From positions 4,082,404-4,146,403 of the forward strand of contig CM119268.1 in NCBI GenBank assembly GCA_051294375.1: a stretch of DNA of 64,000 nucleotides. Reading direction: 5' to 3'. Shown piece by piece: positions 43,536 to 55,264 of the stretch. Source of the DNA: Paraspadella gotoi. Taxonomy: Eukaryota > Chaetognatha. The notes below the pieces were generated by a model that saw only the letters and a list, made by a program, of their open reading frames with translations, had not been told where the DNA came from and ran no database searches. The stretch's first letter is position 1. Each line of letters begins with the position of its first letter. The position numbers were made by a program, and so were the translations under genes.

Positions 43536-44684
43536 ACACGGATGCCTTGTCTGTACTCAAGGAACCCGCACTCGCAACGCCAGGGGAAGCTGATCTTTGA
43601 ATGAAGAAATTGAGATGAATTTGAAATTTGGCGCAAAGCATATCTGTTACCAAGAAGAGAAAAACTTTTGTAATAAATAGGCATTTAACCGGAAATTATC
43701 TTTAAAAATAACCTCAATTTCCAAAATAATATAAGATGTAAGATCATTATAAAAGTGATAAAAGACCGACCGACCAAAAAACCCACTCTATGGAGTCGCC
43801 ACAAAATGAATCTCCGCCTTGGCTTTTGGCGACCTTGACTCTTCTTCCAAGACGCGAACGATTTACCAGCGACTCTGTTACTCGGAATCCCTTCCCTCCC
43901 GTAGGCGCGTTGACCTCGGTAGCCCGAAGGTCCCGGGTTCGAATCCATCCAATTCTGATTAAGGAGTCGCTCGAGGAAGGGGGTGAGGGAGTGTCGAGGG
44001 GGTTGGTGAAGAAAAGGGAAGTTGCACCCCCGCGGCTAAAATCGTTTTACTCTTCGTTCTGTCACACTACAGAATCTTCCTTGTTTTATTTTAATTCATT
44101 ATTAAAAGTAATACATATTTTATGTATATTAATGTATATTGTAATTTATCTTTCAACTGTATTATTTTTCAAATTTGTCTCGATCAAGTTTCGTTGTTTT
44201 TCTCGAACGACCTTCGTTTTCTCTTAATTTCCTTTTCCCACTTACCCTCTTTTTCAATAGAAGAAATCTGTTTGGTCTCACATTTGACCTCTTCGATGGG
44301 AGACGCTGACTTACCAAGCAAAACTTAACCTCCAAAAGTCTCAAGGACTCATCTTGCTTGAGAAACAGAGACAAGAAACAAGCCTCATTCTCCGAAAAGT
44401 AAAGCCATAAGCTCATGACCACTGGGTACCGACTTCAATTCCAACCCGAAAAATCGAAAAAAATATGGAAATTAAAGAATTAAAATAATAAATTTAAAAT
44501 TTAAAATGAGGAAAAAAAAGGAAAAGTTTCTTGAACAACTTTACGCGTTTACGCCGATTGAAATTGGATGCTACATTCAAACAAAGTCCAAATCTCGTCA
44601 ATAAACAAACTTGAGACTCAAAAAGTTGAATTCTCTGCTTCGATCAGTTTTGGTTGGAATCTATCGACTGAGCAGAGGGAACTG

Positions 44685-44734
<50 letters not shown>

Positions 44735-45092
44735 AGCGGGCTAAGGAAACAGTGTCTCAACGGTTTCTCTCTCGCTTAATTTTCTTCTCCGTTCGATTTC
44801 AATGAAAGAGNNNNNNNNNNNNNNNNNNNNNNNNNNNNNNNNNNNNNNNNNNNNNNNNNNNNNNNNNNNNNNNNNNNNNNNNNNNNNNNNNNNNNNNNNN
44901 NNNNNNNNNNNNNNNNNNNNNNNNNNNNNNNNNNNNNNNNNNNNNNNNNNNNNNNNNNNNNNNNNNNNNNNNNNNNNNNNNNNNNNNNNNNNNNNNNNNN
45001 NNNNNNNNNNNNNNNNNNNNNNNNNNNNNNNNNNNNNNNNNNNNGAACGACAGTTTGGTTTTCTCTGCCCTTCTTGCCCTTGTTTCTCTTCT

Positions 45093-45174
<82 letters not shown>

Positions 45175-45179
45175 AGACT

Positions 45180-45183
<4 letters not shown>
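42978..45183. repeat. Block B, copy 2, with a 234-N gap (44811-45044)
   Basis: Co-linear with 40838-42748. At the gap, AATGAAAGAG is followed after the Ns by GAACGACAGTTTGGTTTTCT. In copy 1 these are directly adjacent (AATGAAAGAGAACGACAGTT at 42635), so the 234 Ns probably represent no missing sequence. Confidence 0.9.

Positions 45184-45219
<36 letters not shown>
45088..45219. repeat. (CT)n joined to (GA)n around CAGACTATTGAGAG
   Basis: (CT)n at 45088-45174 turns into (GA)n at 45183-45219 across CAGACTATT. In block B copy 1 the same (CT)n ends CAGACTATTGAGATCGTG and goes into unique sequence; in block E copy 1 the (GA)n is preceded by unique sequence. So blocks B and E are joined here at a microsatellite. 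Confidence 0.8.
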
Positions 45220-45222
<3 letters not shown>

Positions 45223-46032
45223 ATAAAGAAAATGTAAAGCTCTAATTGCCAGTGATATAGAGTCAAAACAAAAAAGATGAGAGCAGAGGAGAAATAAACA
45301 ATAGTGAAACCAATTTTACTAGTTTTCTGAATAATCAGTAATGGGAAAATATTTTACTCATACTCATTTCCAGATAGTTTAAACAACAGACTAGACGCAG
45401 ACATGTATAAGAACTTCAATATTCAGATATCATCTCGGCTGAATTAAAATAAAGTCGCAATAAATTAAATATTAAGTTAAGTTTCAGCTTGTGATCTCTC
45501 CATCTACTTCACGAAAACGGACACTGCTTGCTCAAGAGCTTATTCGTGACCCGCTGAGGGTGGCCGGTGAGGAAAATCCCTTTTCCGTTGCCCGTGGGAG
45601 TTGTCAAGAAAGTGACGGATAGTAATCTTCAGTTCACTTAGCACCTAGAAAATCACGTCTTAGTTCCTTTGTCGATTATGAATCGCGTCACGTGAAGAAG
45701 TTGATTTGTTTCTTCTGATGATACTTGTGTTTGTGTTTCACGTTCTCAACATAGTAGTTTGTAATTACATTTGCGCGTTTTCGCCAAGACGCAAAATCGC
45801 AATTCTCACCATTGTCACGACCGATTTCTTCCTCATGCACTCCACCCCCCGCGTGAAAAAGCAATTTGATGCACGAGATTCACAAATCTCCACGAAATTT
45901 CTTTTCTTTTTTCGAAAACAAACATTGTTATAAATTTTATATCGCTTCATAGCGCAGCGTGAGTCGCCCAGAACATTGACGCATAATAATTCAAAGGGTT
46001 TGTTCTAATGAACTCAATTTTTATCACAATAG
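45183..46032. repeat. Block E, copy 2 (matches 25905-26845)
   Basis: Same order of markers as copy 1, with about 90 bp less in total through many small deletions. Past ATCACAATAG the two copies diverge completely (GTATTATAAATATAAACATC here, CATCGCAGAAAATAACAAAT there). Confidence 0.85.
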
Positions 46033-46063
46033 GTATTATAAATATAAACATCTCTTCATTCTC

Positions 46064-46108
<45 letters not shown>

Positions 46109-46267
46109 TCTCTATCTGTCTCTCTCTCTCTTTCCCTTTAGCATCTTCGGCTTTAAAAAAATATTGGTTCACCAGAGCAAAAGTCAAGAATCCATCTTCG
46201 CCTCTGCTGATAAAATTTCAGCCTATTTTCACCGCCGCGTCTGCATTAAATCTTATCGTGGAAAAAA

Positions 46268-46362
<95 letters not shown>

Positions 46363-46370
46363 AGAACACG
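46033..46370. repeat. (CT)n (46070-46135) and (GA)n (46270-46358) microsatellites
   Basis: A CT-rich run with interruptions is followed, after about 130 bp of unique sequence, by a pure (GA)n run. This is the same convergent or divergent CT/GA pairing seen at 648-872. Confidence 0.93.
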
Positions 46371-47160
46371 TGCAGGATTGATAAAAAAATGATAAAAAAA
46401 GAAGAAAAAACAGGAAAAAAAAACATAAAAAAGTAAAGAAAGAAAGAAAGAAAATAATTGAGAAGGAAGAAAAAAAAGTAAACAAACAAACATGGATGCA
46501 TATTTAAAAAAAAAACATTGTCTAAACAAAAACATGTTACAATGCAATTGTGTATTACTCTTTCCCTCGACCAAGGAAGCAGTTTGGTTTGGCAAGGACT
46601 TACAACTTACGAGGGATCTCTTTAAGACTCCCAAGCTTTAGGGAATTGAAGGAAGAAAATAAGGGAGGAAGGAAAAGAAAAAGGGAAAAAAGGAAATGAA
46701 AAAAGAAAAGGAAGGGTAAAAAAAAGGAGGCAAAGCTTTCCTAGGAAGGAAAGGAAGCGTTCGCAGCCCCAAATCTCAGAAACTCAGACTCAAAAATCCA
46801 ATTTCAGTGGCTTCTTTTTTGCGAGAGAGAGGAGAGAGAGAGAGAGAGAGAGAGCAGAGAGAGAGAGAGGGAGAGAGAGAGACGAGGGAGAGAGAGGAAG
46901 GGAGAGAAAGAGAGAGAGAGAGAGAGGCACGAAACTTACAATCTGAACAACAAAAATTTTACAAAACAAAGACGCAACATAAAAGAAAAGAGCAAATAAA
47001 AGCAGAAGCGGAGGCAAAGGAATCTTTAAAGAGCAGGCGAATCGAGGGTGGAAAAGGCATATGTACGCGCGAGTCCGATATTTACAGTCGGTTTCTCTCA
47101 AAACGAAACTGGAGGCGGCGTTTCTTCTTTCCAGATTCTTACTTGTTTCTTTAGGAGAAT
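46371..47160. other. Purine-rich and unique stretch, no gene
   Basis: AAAGAAAG-type sequence at 46380-46490 and 46640-46735, and an imperfect (GA)n at 46822-46926. Frames here are repeat translations. Confidence 0.5.
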
Positions 47161-47172
47161 CCGAGTTGGCGG

Positions 47173-47206
47173 GGTGTACACTGTACACTGTACACTGTAC
47201 AGTGGG
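47173..47206. repeat. Four tandem TGTACAC units forming a nested palindrome
   Basis: TGTACAC is repeated about four times, ending TGTACAGTG. The central CACTGTACAGTG is a perfect palindrome, so the array can fold in several registers. Confidence 0.85.
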
Positions 47207-47304
47207 CGAGGTAATTACCGGACGTTTCTTTTTGATTTCTTCTTCGTTTCGAGATTAGCTTTAACCGAGTCTCACAGGAATATGTATTCGCTAACAATTT
47301 CCAA

Positions 47305-47585
47305 ATTTGTGCTCTCTTTTTCGAGTATGCCCCATTTCTGTTCTTTTATCCCAGAATTTAATTTTAATAACTCTAATCTCTAACCTATATGACATTTATG
47401 TATAAACCAATATAAACCAAATCTCTAACCCATTTCACAAACAAACAAACAACATCCATAATCATTAACCTCATCGCTGGCCTAATCCTTAACCCTGACC
47501 TCGTCTTTAACTAAAAAAATGAACCTAATTCCGAATTTAAAACAAAATCGGGCGTTCTGGGAAAACAAGGCCATAATACCTTTGT
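47305..47585. repeat. Element with degenerate CCTAA core, copy 3
   Basis: Left end near TTTTTCGAGTATGCCCCATT; core with CTAACC, AACCCATTTC and CCTAATCC motifs; right end CCGAATTTAAAACAAAATCG then GGGCGTTCTGGGAAAACAAG. The right end is the best preserved of the copies. Not part of a duplicated block, so an independent copy. Confidence 0.65.
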
Positions 47586-47639
47586 TTAGAAGATTTTAAA
47601 TAATGATGAGTAAATAGTAATAAACTATTAAAAAGGTGA

Positions 47640-47860
47640 AGGATGTAGCTGGTAAACAGTTAACCCGGTTAATTGGTCGGTTCCAACTGGCTCGAATCCC
47701 TGTCTTTTTGTTTGCCTCCGTCTCCCATCGCAAATGTGTGGCCGATGTTGGTTTTACGCGATTCCGACCAAATATGTTTTGTAAACAGCGTTGTTAATCA
47801 TTACAGTTCAGTTGGGGTCTGGTTACGTCTTCCGGATTGTGGCATGCAGAAAGATGAATG
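47640..47860 (+). mobile_element. Possible tRNA-derived SINE
   Basis: GATGTAGCTGGTAAACAGTT could be a weak A box and GGCTCGAATCCC (47689-47700) is a good B box, 45 bases apart. A body of about 150 bp follows, with AACAGCGTTGTTAATCATTA and CAGTTCAGTTGGGGTCTGGT. The 62-codon frame here lies across the tRNA-like part and is unlikely to be real. Confidence 0.4.
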
Positions 47861-47864
47861 AGTC

Positions 47865-49250
47865 CTTTAAATATTTAATCGCAAGCACAATCAATGAAAT
47901 TATTTAAAATTTTACTTTCATAATAAAGTAACGGTTACAGTTAGGACAAATATCCACCCCACCTAATTTTTTGGTCATTGTAATTCAACGTTAGAAGATG
48001 ACAGGAATTTATGACAAAAACAATTTTATGCTTTTTTTTGCTTCCTATACTGTAACTCCATTTCAAAAGTTCAATTTTAGTGTAATTTTAGTGTAATTTT
48101 AGCTAACAGTGATTTATTGGCAACTCTATATCATAAGTTATAATGAGAAATTATTCTCATGCTCGCGGACAGACTGATATCTCTGAATTCGGCGCTCTCA
48201 AAAAATGAAAATAATCAGTCAGTCTTTTAAAAAATAAATTGGAAGGAAAACTGTGAAGAAATCGATTGTGAAAAGTTGGGAAAACGGAGTCTCTTCATCT
48301 TGTTACCGACATGTCCGTTTTTAATAAAAAAAACGGTTGTTTTTTTTTCTAAAACTAAAACTTGGTAACTTTTTAAAATTTTAAAATTGTATAATAAGAG
48401 AGAAAATCGGTTTTGTAAAAAAGCGTAACAAATAGAAAAAAAAAAAAAAAAAAAAAAACTATACGTTACTGTTAGTTACAAAAGAGTCTTAACAATATAA
48501 TCACGAAAACTTTCCGACATTTTGTTTAACCAAACTGAAGGGGGAGGAAAGGAAAAGAGATGCTAAGAAAAATAACCACGCGAGCGTGATGAAAAAGATA
48601 TGTTACATGTACGTTAAATTTCCTAAATGACATAATCCTATGAAGGTTAATAGCCCAGAAAAAAAATCGCCTCAATTCAAATCCGATCAACTTCTTAAAT
48701 GAAAAAAAAGATAGAAGCGAAGATCTTGTTGAATGAAAGTGAAAGATTCGGAGAACATTTAACGACCAGTTGCTGCATCCAGGGATATCCCAGTTGACCA
48801 TATGGATAAATTTTCAATTGTTTCCTTTCTGAACTCCCAAAATTAAGTCGAGATATTTAAAAAACTACCCAAAAAGTGTTAAAAAAAAAATCCTTAAACT
48901 AAAATTAAAAAAAAAAAAGAATAAATTAATTTAGTCTGTGATTTTGATTGACTTCCGCTTTCTCTCTTTACAATTTAATAAAAAGAAATTTGCATTCGAA
49001 AGGAAAAAAGCGGATGTGCGATTACATTCATCCTTTTCAAACAACAACCAAACCAAAACAAACCACCCGGACCCCGACGTACGAATACCAACTTCAGATT
49101 TTCCCACCCTTTTTTTAATCTTAGTGCCAAAGCGAAATTTAAAAATTTTTTTTTTTTCCCGGTGTGTCGTCACAGCTGGCTTATCTTAATTTTTGTTGGT
49201 TCCTGCCCAGAAGCAAATCTTCCAAGCCAAAATGATTCTGAGCTAAAAGG
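47865..49250. other. AT-rich stretch without a supported gene
   Basis: A 23-base A run lies at 48436-48458. The minus-strand frame at 48526-48801 (91 codons) is Phe/Leu/Arg-rich with no motif. Two frames at 48931-49189 overlap on opposite strands, so at most one could be real. Confidence 0.4.
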
Positions 49251-49660
49251 GGGCGGAAGGAGAAAGGAGAAAGAAAGAGGACAAGACGAGGAAGAAGACC
49301 AGAAAGAGAGATTAGAGATAGAGAAGAGAGAGACGCGAGAGAGAGAGACGAGACCTGGAGAGAGGAGAGAAGAGAGAGAAGAGAAGAGACGAGGAGTGAG
49401 AGAGAGAGAGAGAGAAGAGGAGAGATTATTCCTACGCGAATGGAAATGATTTTAGAGAAGCGCATTCGATTTTCTCAGAATCCATTGTCATCGCGTATCC
49501 GAAAAAAAAATGTTTTCTCAGTTTTTTCGTCGCTCGATTTAGTTGAGATCGGAGAGGAAAAACAAAAACATCTTGAGGTTCGAGAAAGAATAAAAAAAGG
49601 GACTGGGGTGTAATTGAATATTTTTATTCTAAAATTTGAAAAAAATATACTAAGAAGTTA
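49251..49660. repeat. Purine-rich (GA/GGA) tract and flank
   Basis: 49255-49430 is an interrupted GAGA/GGAGA run with CGAGAC interruptions. No gene. Confidence 0.75.
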
Positions 49661-49666
49661 GTAATA

Positions 49667-50183
49667 TTACATATGTTTGTATCTTTGACAAACAAGTTTA
49701 AACTCTTCGTAAAAAATGTCATACAGAAAGAAATGGCAAGAAAACCAATCAGAAACCGCAAAACCGAGTTTGAAAGGACCAAGAAAGAAGGTCATCTCAG
49801 ATATTTGGTTACATGGAGTTAACAGAGAGTTTTTCAATACGTTAAAACATTGACGTACCAAAAAAATTAAAAATACTTATAATTTTAATTCAAATTTAAT
49901 TAATTTAAATAACACTCAATTTTATTGTTACTCAAGATTCATAGAAATATTTCAACCCCTGGATCGGTCTAACTTTTGAGTCTTATCGGGACATGCAACT
50001 TAAAGAATTCAGACCAATGATGCATTTGAAGCAGGCGCCAAGCATAAATCGAATTTTAATGAACGCCCTTGAGAAACGTACAAGGTCACCAGAAGGGATA
50101 TTTTTAAAAGGGAAAAAATGTTTATTTACGTCGTCAATTCCTTGTATAGAAATTCTCTTCATAAACCAAGTAAAAATATTCAT
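49667..50183 (-). other. Two short intact minus-strand frames, coding status unknown
   Basis: Frame 50183-49983: ATG start, 66 codons, MNIFTWFMKRISIQGIDDVN.., with a hydrophobic, Cys-containing end LGACFKCIIGLNSLSCMSR. Frame 49861-49667: open but without an ATG at its start, ending FLYDIFYEEFKLVCQRYKHM. Their mixed third-base use is unlike the repeats around them. They may be exons of one gene, but I cannot fit a GT..AG intron that joins them in phase. Confidence 0.2.
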
Positions 50184-50278
50184 TTAAAAAAAACATTATT
50201 CACCTGTCTTCAAAAAAAAAAAAAACTGTTACTTTTAATATTTTACATTTACAAAACATTTTAATAAAACACATATTA

Positions 50279-50516
50279 TTATAATTTCATCACGGATTCC
50301 ATCACAAATATTTCTTTGGCATTCCTCCGCATTTTCACCCGTTCTGTTTTGCTTGCGGAATTTGGTCCAGCAGTCACAAGCGACAAGCTTCCGGCAGGGA
50401 AAAGCTGATAGATAAAATTAAATATATCAACTACTCTAAACTAACATTTTAAACTTTAAAATCCTCCAAGTCGTTTTTACCCAGAGTAGCGCCCTCATCC
50501 GGCGCAGCAGCGACAT
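50279..50516 (-). CDS. Candidate small two-exon gene, 53 residues, unknown function
   Basis: Minus strand. ATG at 50516 begins MSLLRRMRALLW (12 codons) up to the donor TGG|GTAAAA at 50481. A 76-nt AT-rich intron (50480-50405) ends TTTTATCTATCAG. Exon 2 (50404-50279), in phase 0, reads LFPAGSLSLVTAGPNSASKT then ERVKMRRNAKEIFVMESVMKL in two pieces, and ends TAATAA. The product would have a basic start, a short hydrophobic segment over the exon junction and a charged C-terminus, as in small single-pass membrane proteins. The frame is open for about 25 more codons upstream of the ATG, so the start is uncertain. No family is recognised. A second frame of exon 2 is also open, so coding is not proven. 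Confidence 0.33.
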
Positions 50517-51290
50517 GAGAGAGAGAAAAAAATGCCAAATGATTCGTGGAGAATCTTAATAGGAGAGAAGGACGCCAGTCTTTGTTATGTGGTTTCTTTT
50601 AATTTTGAGAATTTGAGATTACAATTAAAAATTATTCAAAATGACATTCGTTTGAAATTTTTTATGAAATTATTAAAAGAATTCATTCTCTGCAAATTGA
50701 GCCAAGACTACTGGGTCTTTAAATTTCAAAGCAGAAATTTAACTTTAATTTGAAATTTTGGTCACTGAAAAAAATCAATTTCAAATTTATCTTCTGTTCC
50801 CGGAAATCTGTCTGTCATGCTAACCAATCCCGCATGACTATTTTCCGCAATGGTTTTTTTTTTTTGTTAATGTCTTAATCAACATAATCGGATAAAATAT
50901 ACAACGACAAGCTAGATCTCATCTTATCGTTGGACTTAAAAAAAAAAAATCCCCACAACAACAACAACAAAATCGGTTCCCAAACCACCAACCTAATTGG
51001 GCCGGGCCGAGAGAGTTGCGTGTGCGGTGTGTGCGGATATCCCTCGTCCGAAAAAATAGAATAGCGCCCCGCCAGAAAAGACGCCGAGAAAACACAAGAT
51101 TAAAAAAGGAAAATGGCGCCAAAAAAAGGCCGCCGTTCTTGACTCTTTCCGTGGATCTTGTAGGAAGAGAATCTGCGGCAATGGCGAATCTCGCCCCGCG
51201 AAAACAAGGTTAAGATGGTCGACGCCGATGACGGCGTCCATAAGATCGTAAGTCGTCCAACAATTCTGTGGCGAAAGCTGACGGCGATTA
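50517..51290. other. Unique stretch, CG-rich in part
   Basis: 50530-50900 is AT-rich. 51000-51290 has GGGCCGGGCCGAGAGAGTTG and many CG dinucleotides, unlike the rest of the region, so it could be a promoter or exon of something not recognised. Confidence 0.3.
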
Positions 51291-51295
51291 GAAGC

Positions 51296-51465
51296 CTGAG
51301 AGAGAAGAGAGAGAATAGACGAAGAGAGAGAGAGAGAGACGAAGAGGATGGAGAGAGAGGAGGAGAAGATGAGAGAGAGAGAGAAGAAACAGACGGAGAA
51401 GCAGAGAAGAGGAGAGAGAGAGAGGAGACGAGAGAGAGAGAGAGAGGAAGAGAACAGGCGAATGG
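51296..51465 (+). repeat. Interrupted (GA)n tract
   Basis: GAGAGAGA runs with GACGAAG and GGAGAAG interruptions. Frames on either strand are repeat translations. Confidence 0.9.
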
Positions 51466-51799
51466 AACTGATAAACAAAACAGATTAAAAGTTTTACTTT
51501 TATTTAAAAACATTAATTATAAATTGAATTAAAACCTATTGCCAAAATGACCGCGACGTAGCAAAGGTGCGTGAAGTTGTTATGATCATTTGACTTTCTC
51601 GTCCGTGTCATCGTCATCATTCATTTATCTCACTCCTCTCTTCGCCGACACAAACTTTTTACATGCCAGATATAAATAAAATCCGGTTCCTTCTCGCCGC
51701 TCCAACCAAGGAGAATGACGAACCAAATCAGACAAGACCAAACTAGTCGAAATCTTTATATACACCGCCATTTTCCAAAATGCTTCAGTCAGAACTGAA

Positions 51800-53350
51800 C
51801 GTCTCGTAATGATCGATGCTCGATCGCCGGATCCGAGAAAGTTAAGAATGATCAAGGAGGAAACAAAGAAATTCCCAAGAAGAGCCGAAGAGCCTCATCG
51901 CTTTCCAGTATTCTCGAGTCGTACGGTTTTGCGAATCGGACGTCGGAGACCAAACGAAGAATTTCCTCAGCTTCCGTATCCTGGCCTAGTCGAATCTCCA
52001 AAGTTGCCTCCTCGACGCTGGAGGCCAGCCCCTTCGGAACACGGAGACGCAAATTACGAGCGAATGCGAGAAGAATATTCCGATTTTTGTCCCAATGGAA
52101 GAGAGTCTTCGACGGACAAATGATGATAAATCAATTGAGAAGATCCACGGAACGAGAGAAGGCGACGGCTTGACTCGTCCGTAATCAAATGTAGGTGAGG
52201 TGGTTCATTTTGTAGCACCTTTGCTGCATACAGACCAGCTGGAGAAGGAGACACATCCCGGTTGTACCATGAAGGGTACCTTGGAAGAGATTGCATTTGT
52301 CGGGAATGTCTAACCGGCATTCCAGTAGGAAGGAGAATAGCATTTGTCGTTGGACAGAAGCAAATGTCTTTATTTTCCCGTTGAGCTGCGAGAGAAAATA
52401 TTAGCCCAAACGGATTGAAAGCTGGGATGCGAAGACCTATGTTCATTAATATCGTTAAAGGAAGAAGGCGTTCCAATTCCAATGTGGAACATTCGCGAAT
52501 TCTTCGTGATTATCGAAGTCTTTCCGTAGTGTTCACATTATCAAGATGTTATCTCGGCGGACCGAGTCAATCTACAAAACGTTGACTTGGTAGATTAGAG
52601 TCATAAGGGTTCCCGTGAGGAAGAGGAAATAAAAACATGAATCCCGTAACTGGATCTAAATGTGACTATCGTAGATGTCCAGGCGAAAAGTCTCCTTGGC
52701 AGATCTGAAGAAGTTCCTCTTGGCGTAGATGGCGACGAACCAATTTGCATTCGCCATTCGGGGTTCCCGATCGTTTTGACAGAGAAAAACGTCGCCCTCT
52801 TCAGAAAAGTTTTGTACGCGCTAACTCTTGTGAATTTTCATTGACGCATCGAAATCCTTTAACGTTCCGGACAATTTATGGGGGTCCACCATAACATTTT
52901 CTGTAACGGCCGTTCTCGAGTCCGCCGTCGTTTCGTATCGATCGAAATTCGTAGATAATGAGTCTTCGTTCGAATTGCTCGATCAAGATTTCGTTTGAGT
53001 TCAGCGCGAGTTCTCCGAAAACTAACTTCTCCTCGCAATTGATTCTACTGAATGGTGAGACAGAGTAAGTTTTCGCTCCGTTTGAGGAATAATTGTAAAA
53101 GTTTTTGACCTCGCGTCGATGCATAGATGTTCGGCTGCTGCCAGTTGCTCGATCGAATGTTTTATCTTTTTTGTCGTTGACGCAATTCGAACGCCAGCCG
53201 ACACGGAAGCGGCGGCGAAAGGACAAAGCGAGGCCGAGTGGGAATTTCATTTTAGAAATAAAAGAGCAACGGATGGCGCCCTTAGTATTCTTGTGTTCGT
53301 AAGAGGAGTTCTTCTTAAAAGATCGTTCGCTTTTATATTTAGCTATTAGA
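51800..53350. other. CG-rich, coding-like region of unknown nature
   Basis: Frames of 60-142 codons occur on both strands. On plus, 51809-52123 begins MIDARSPDPRKLRMIKEETK and 52662-52844 begins MTIVDVQAKSLLGRSEEVPL. On minus, 53250-52876 begins with ATG, MKFPLGLALSFRRRFRVGWR, and includes FGELALNSNEILIEQFERRL; 52482-52054 has no ATG at its start. Base composition and codon-like texture differ from the AT-rich flanks, so an old gene or retroelement is likely. Strand and exon structure cannot be settled by eye and I recognise no domain. Confidence 0.25.
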
Positions 53351-53429
53351 AATTTATATCACGACGATTTGTTTAATGTTTAACGACTGATGATGTGGGA
53401 AGAAAAGCGTAAAAACTGATAATTATAAA

Positions 53430-54374
53430 GATAAAAGACGGAATTTTGATGCAAAATCTTTTTTATTCATGTCATGTCATGGACATGTCATTATCAATGT
53501 ATCACCGTAAAAATAAAGTCCACATAGGAATTACCGTTCTTGTTTTTTTATTTTATTTTCAAAAAAGAATTATGGACTTATGAAGTTTATTTTATCAAAT
53601 GGAAAAAAAAAATTATTTTTTAACTCGGTTTAATCCATTTTTTATTTGACCTTTTATGTTAATATTTATTCGGATTATTATTGGGAGGAGGAAATTAAAA
53701 TTAAGGTATTTGACTATTTCATGAAAATTAATTAATTGTCAGATGAGTATTTTTTTTTTCTCAATCCATCCAATTTTTTTTTTATTAATAAACAAAAACG
53801 ATATCAACACAATAAAAAAAAGTAACGAAACGATAACACCGTAAAAAACATCTAGAACCCCGGTAACAATAAAAATACTACAAAGATTACCAATTAAAAA
53901 ACCAACAACATCAATAACAATATAACACTACGGAATGTATATAAAATGTTTAAAAACGACAATATATATTTATCATGAATCAATTAAAATAAACGTCATG
54001 AACTAATTCATGAGTTAAAAAACATTAAAACGTTCTCCAATATTATAATAAGCCGTCGCTTTGAAGCTTTTATCGTTCGTTCTCACAATTTGCATCAAGT
54101 TTTTTAAACTAATTTAATTCCTGATTCCGATGCGGGATTTTGGAGTCACGACGATAACAATAAAGACAACCAAATACTCGGGGTTTTTTTGGGTATCCGG
54201 TTCAAATTGTAAAGAAAAACAAACTAATTTCCAAGAGTTACGAAATACTTATCACCGTTATCATTAAACTAAAGAAAAGCAATTATATACTTTTTAGTTC
54301 ATTTGCGAAAAAGATCGCTTTCCCTATGAGGAAGTTTTCCAAGAAAATGATAACCATGGCCGCATGAAAATCAA

Positions 54375-54408
<34 letters not shown>

Positions 54409-54880
54409 CTAATGAAGCATGACAAACTTGGGAAAAAAAAACATAAACCCAAAGAAGCCCCAGAGGAAGAGACGCGAAGGATACTAATTCCTTGTTTGAT
54501 AATTCAACATTTTAAAACACAAAACAAGTTTGAACAAAAAAAATTGTCGGATCTCCCCCCACGAGTTTCAAGTTAATTACATTAATTAATTAGGTTAAAT
54601 AATTGATGATCCAAATGTTTGTTTTGATTGATAATTGACTGATTAATTAAGTATTGATTAATTAAATACTTCTTGCATTTACAGTTTAATATAAAAAGAA
54701 AAAAGAAGCCGGTAAAACCAATAAGTGAAACAGGTTTTTGTTTTTTTTCCATTTAAAACTTCATCCACTTTAAACGATCCATCGAAAACTCTTCATATTC
54801 CCAACTCAATCATACATTTCCACCCGACACACCCAAATCAGCCAATCCATCTATCCAATCACGAGTAATTGGAGGGCTAT
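53430..54880. repeat. Block C, copy 1 (matches 62697-64000), ending in repeat family R1
   Basis: Shared markers include TTTTGATGCAAAA.TCTT, ATAAAGTCCACATAGGAATT, CATGAACTAATTCATGAGT, GATGCGGGATTTTGGAGTCA and a (CT)n run at 54376-54410. 54545-54880 is the plus-strand R1 copy (CAAGTTTGAACAAA, then a TTAATTAATTAGG-like part, then AAGTGAAACAGGTTTTTG). Copy 2 has more indels and runs off the end of the window. Confidence 0.85.
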
Positions 54881-55264
54881 AATCTTAAGGGGTAGGAAAA
54901 CGGACGGCAAGGACGGACACCAATTTTTTTTGCATAATTTATCATTATTTGAGGTTCTGAGATGATCGAAGTGAATGACCAACAAGATTGGGGGGTGGAC
55001 AGACGGGAACCGACAAAGTAAATTATAGAGTCGGAATGCTGCGATATGCCAGATCCGACTAAAAATTTAAAAAAAAAAAACAAAAGGCTGTCAAGGCGTG
55101 TTTAAAGCGGGCAAACGTGTTTCGCTTCAAAAAAAACGCGGGTTTCTTTATTTTTTTGTTTTTATTGTTTGGTTTTAAATTATATTGATTAAAAGAGTTT
55201 CTACTGAATAATTCGAAGATAATTTAAAAAGAAAACATAAACAAATGTTTATGTAAACAAGTTT
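54881..55264. other. AT-rich stretch with a dispersed motif
   Basis: CCAACAAGATTGGGGG...ACCGACAAAGTAAA..CCAGATCCGACTAAAAATT at 54980-55068 repeats, with an insertion, the 11866-11930 sequence. No gene. Confidence 0.45.
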
